Part shown: positions 15,216 through 16,189 of the stretch, piece after piece
Layout: every line of letters starts with the position of its first letter
Position numbering within the stretch: position 1 is the first letter of the stretch
Source of the DNA: JAAYWY01 sp050945275
GTDB taxonomy: Bacteria > Bacillota > DTU030 > DUMP01
Length of the DNA: 16,189 nucleotides
Assembly: GCA_050945275.1 (NCBI GenBank)
Contig: JBMNSQ010000031.1
Location: 1-16,189 of the forward strand
Direction: 5' to 3'
Notes under the pieces: generated by a model
Told to the model about the DNA's origin: nothing
The model's database searches: none
What the model saw: only the letters and a program-made list of their open reading frames with translations
Position numbers and translations under genes: made by a program

Positions 15216-15926
15216 TTACTCTTCTTCCGCTTCCTCGGTCTGCTCTCCTTGTTTGCCTTCTAAGATAGCATCGGCCATCTTCGATGTAAGAAGTTTTACC
15301 GCTCTAATGGCATCATCATTACCAGGAATAATGTAGTCAACTTCATCAGGATCACAGTTAGTATCTACAATAGCCACAACAGGAATGCCTAATTTTCGTG
15401 CTTCCGCTACGGCAATACGCTCTTTGCGTGGATCCACTACATAAACAGCCTGTGGTAATCCCGGCATGTCTTTAATGCCACCCAAGTACCTGTTTAGCCG
15501 CTCTTTCTCGGCTACTAGCTGCATAACTTCTTTCTTGGGGAGCACGGTAAATGTCCCTTCGGACTCCATCTTTTCCAGTTCTTCTAACCGACCGATTCGT
15601 TTCTTAATTGTTTGCCAATTAGTAAGCATGCCGCCAAGCCAACGAACATTAACATAGTACATTCCACAACGCTCGGCCTCTTCTTTTATTGATTCTTGGG
15701 CCTGCTTTTTAGTACCAACAAACAATACTGAGCCACCCTGTGCTCCAATATCACGGATGAAATTGTACGCTTCATCGATTTTTCGTACAGTCTTCTGCAA
15801 GTCAATGATGTAAATACCATTTCTTTCAGTAAAGATGTACTGGGCCATTTTTGGATTCCAACGCCTCGTCTGGTGGCCAAAATGAACCCCTGCCTCCAGT
15901 AACTGCTTCATGGTAACTACTGCCAT
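15216..15926 (-). CDS. rpsB: 30S ribosomal protein S2
   Basis: Structural protein of the small ribosomal subunit. The 236-residue sequence matches bacterial S2: MKQLLEAGVHFGHQTRRWNP at 6-25, ERNGIYIIDLQKT, VNVRWLGGMLTNWQTI, KDMPGLPQAVYVVDPRKE and VDTNCDPDEVDYIIPGNDD. The final 14 residues form an acidic Glu-rich tail, common in Firmicutes. ATG has a perfect AAGGAGGT site 6-7 bp upstream. It is the first gene of the cluster, just downstream of a clear promoter. Confidence 0.98.
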   Translation of the reverse strand: MAVVTMKQLLEAGVHFGHQTRRWNPKMAQYIFTERNGIYIIDLQKTVRKIDEAYNFIRDIGAQGGSVLFVGTKKQAQESIKEEAERCGMYYVNVRWLGGMLTNWQTIKKRIGRLEELEKMESEGTFTVLPKKEVMQLVAEKERLNRYLGGIKDMPGLPQAVYVVDPRKERIAVAEARKLGIPVVAIVDTNCDPDEVDYIIPGNDDAIRAVKLLTSKMADAILEGKQGEQTEEAEEE

Positions 15927-16020
15927 CTGTTAACCTCCTTAAGTTCGGCCTCCGCTTCCTTCAACCCTATCCAGAACCACTTGGCACCCCTGGCCAGGTC
16001 TAGAAGCGTGTGTTTTAACC
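15927..16020 (-). promoter_or_regulatory. rpsB 5' leader with closing stem
   Basis: From the predicted transcription start (near 16020) to the rpsB ATG is about 95 nt with no open frame. CGCTTC (16008-16003, read on the minus strand) can pair with GAAGCG (15958-15953) to close a domain of 56 nt. The domain contains the palindrome CCTGGCCAGG and other GC-rich pairs, and it ends just before the AAGGAGGT. S2 is known to repress its own operon through an rpsB leader in gamma-proteobacteria. A similar role here is plausible but unproven. Confidence 0.45.
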
Positions 16021-16027
16021 GGAAGTA

Positions 16028-16056
16028 AGTATACCATAGATTACCGGCCTTAGCAA
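16028..16056 (-). promoter_or_regulatory. Sigma-A-like promoter of the rpsB operon
   Basis: Minus-strand -35 TTGCTA (16056-16051), an exact 17-bp spacer and -10 TATACT (16033-16028), with an extended TGG just before the -10. The -10 differs from TATAAT at one position and the -35 from TTGACA at two. The position, about 100 bp before rpsB, fits a strong ribosomal-protein promoter. The insertion-sequence end lies about 23 bp upstream of the -35. Confidence 0.75.
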
Positions 16057-16078
16057 TATAGCACGGCCTCTCATGTAG

Positions 16079-16127
16079 TCAATCTGTGATAATGTCATAT
16101 CGAAGCTAATCTGATAAAATGTCACCC
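16079..16127 (+). mobile_element. Insertion-sequence left end with two subterminal repeats
   Basis: TGTGATAATGTCA (16085-16097) and TGATAAAATGTCACCC (16112-16127) lie 27 bp apart just before a transposase start. Their reverse complements match the repeats near 46-104 closely: 15 of 17 bases for the GGGTGACATTTTATCAG type and 11 of 12 for the TGACATTWTCAC type. The element reads out of the window. The outer boundary is approximate. Confidence 0.65.
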
Positions 16128-16189
16128 ATGAGAGAGGAAACATTTAATATGACAAAGCAAGAGATGAAAAAACTCAGGGTGATTGATTC
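16128..16189 (+). CDS. Transposase N-terminus, ISNCY/IS1202-like (partial)
   Basis: Runs off the right edge. From ATG 16149 it reads MTKQEMKKLRVIDS; an in-frame ATG at 16128 would add MREETFN. A GAGAGG lies 11 bp before 16149, which favours that start. The basic start resembles, from memory, transposases of the ISNCY/IS1202 type, whose next segment is a helix-turn-helix. The family call rests on only 14 residues plus the adjacent repeats, so it is tentative. Confidence 0.5.
   Translation, partial: MREETFNMTKQEMKKLRVID

Noticed and set aside
1..16189. CRISPR array, tRNA, rRNA or phage genes
   Set aside because: No regularly spaced repeats, no clover-leaf or rRNA-like sequence and no phage proteins were found in either strand.

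Overview
The window carries one long cluster of co-oriented genes, all on the minus strand, from an endospore-type Firmicute, most likely a Clostridia member near the Peptococcaceae/Desulfotomaculum-Moorella group. Supporting evidence: a Gram-positive-type PolC, strong AGGAGG-like ribosome binding sites, several TTG/GTG starts, a short EF-Ts, and the gene order rpsB-tsf-pyrH-frr-uppS-cdsA-dxr-rseP-ispG-proS-polC, which is familiar in that group. The genus is inferred, not proven.

Layout, in the direction of transcription (right to left). At the right edge is the start of an insertion sequence reading outward (about 16079-16189). About 25 bp from it, a good sigma-A-like promoter (16028-16056) and a leader of about 95 nt precede rpsB. 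A GC-rich hairpin with a T-rich tail sits between rpsB and tsf and may act as a partial terminator. Then follow pyrH, frr, a 77-codon PASTA-like small gene, uppS, cdsA, an AI-2E/YtvI-type membrane protein, dxr, rseP and ispG, almost all with overlaps or gaps of a few bases. A gap of 184 bp between ispG and proS holds inverted repeats but no gene. After it come proS, a family 2 glycosyltransferase, an MgtC/SapB-type membrane protein and polC. About 50 bp beyond polC is an insertion-sequence end whose repeats match, in inverted form, those at the right edge.

The genes serve linked growth functions: translation (S2, EF-Ts, RRF, ProRS), UMP phosphorylation, isoprenoid and undecaprenyl-PP synthesis (Dxr, IspG, UppS), phospholipid synthesis (CdsA), membrane proteolysis (RseP) and chromosome replication (PolC).

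The most striking observation is that PolC (1237 aa) has its OB, PHP, polymerase, zinc and clamp-binding parts but lacks the whole DEDD 3'-5' exonuclease domain that normally interrupts the PHP domain. A 12-15 residue linker stands at that point. Other points of note are the structured proS leader, the possible rpsB-tsf attenuator, the PASTA-like small gene, and the closely related insertion-sequence ends on both sides of the operon. No CRISPR array, tRNA, rRNA or phage gene was seen.
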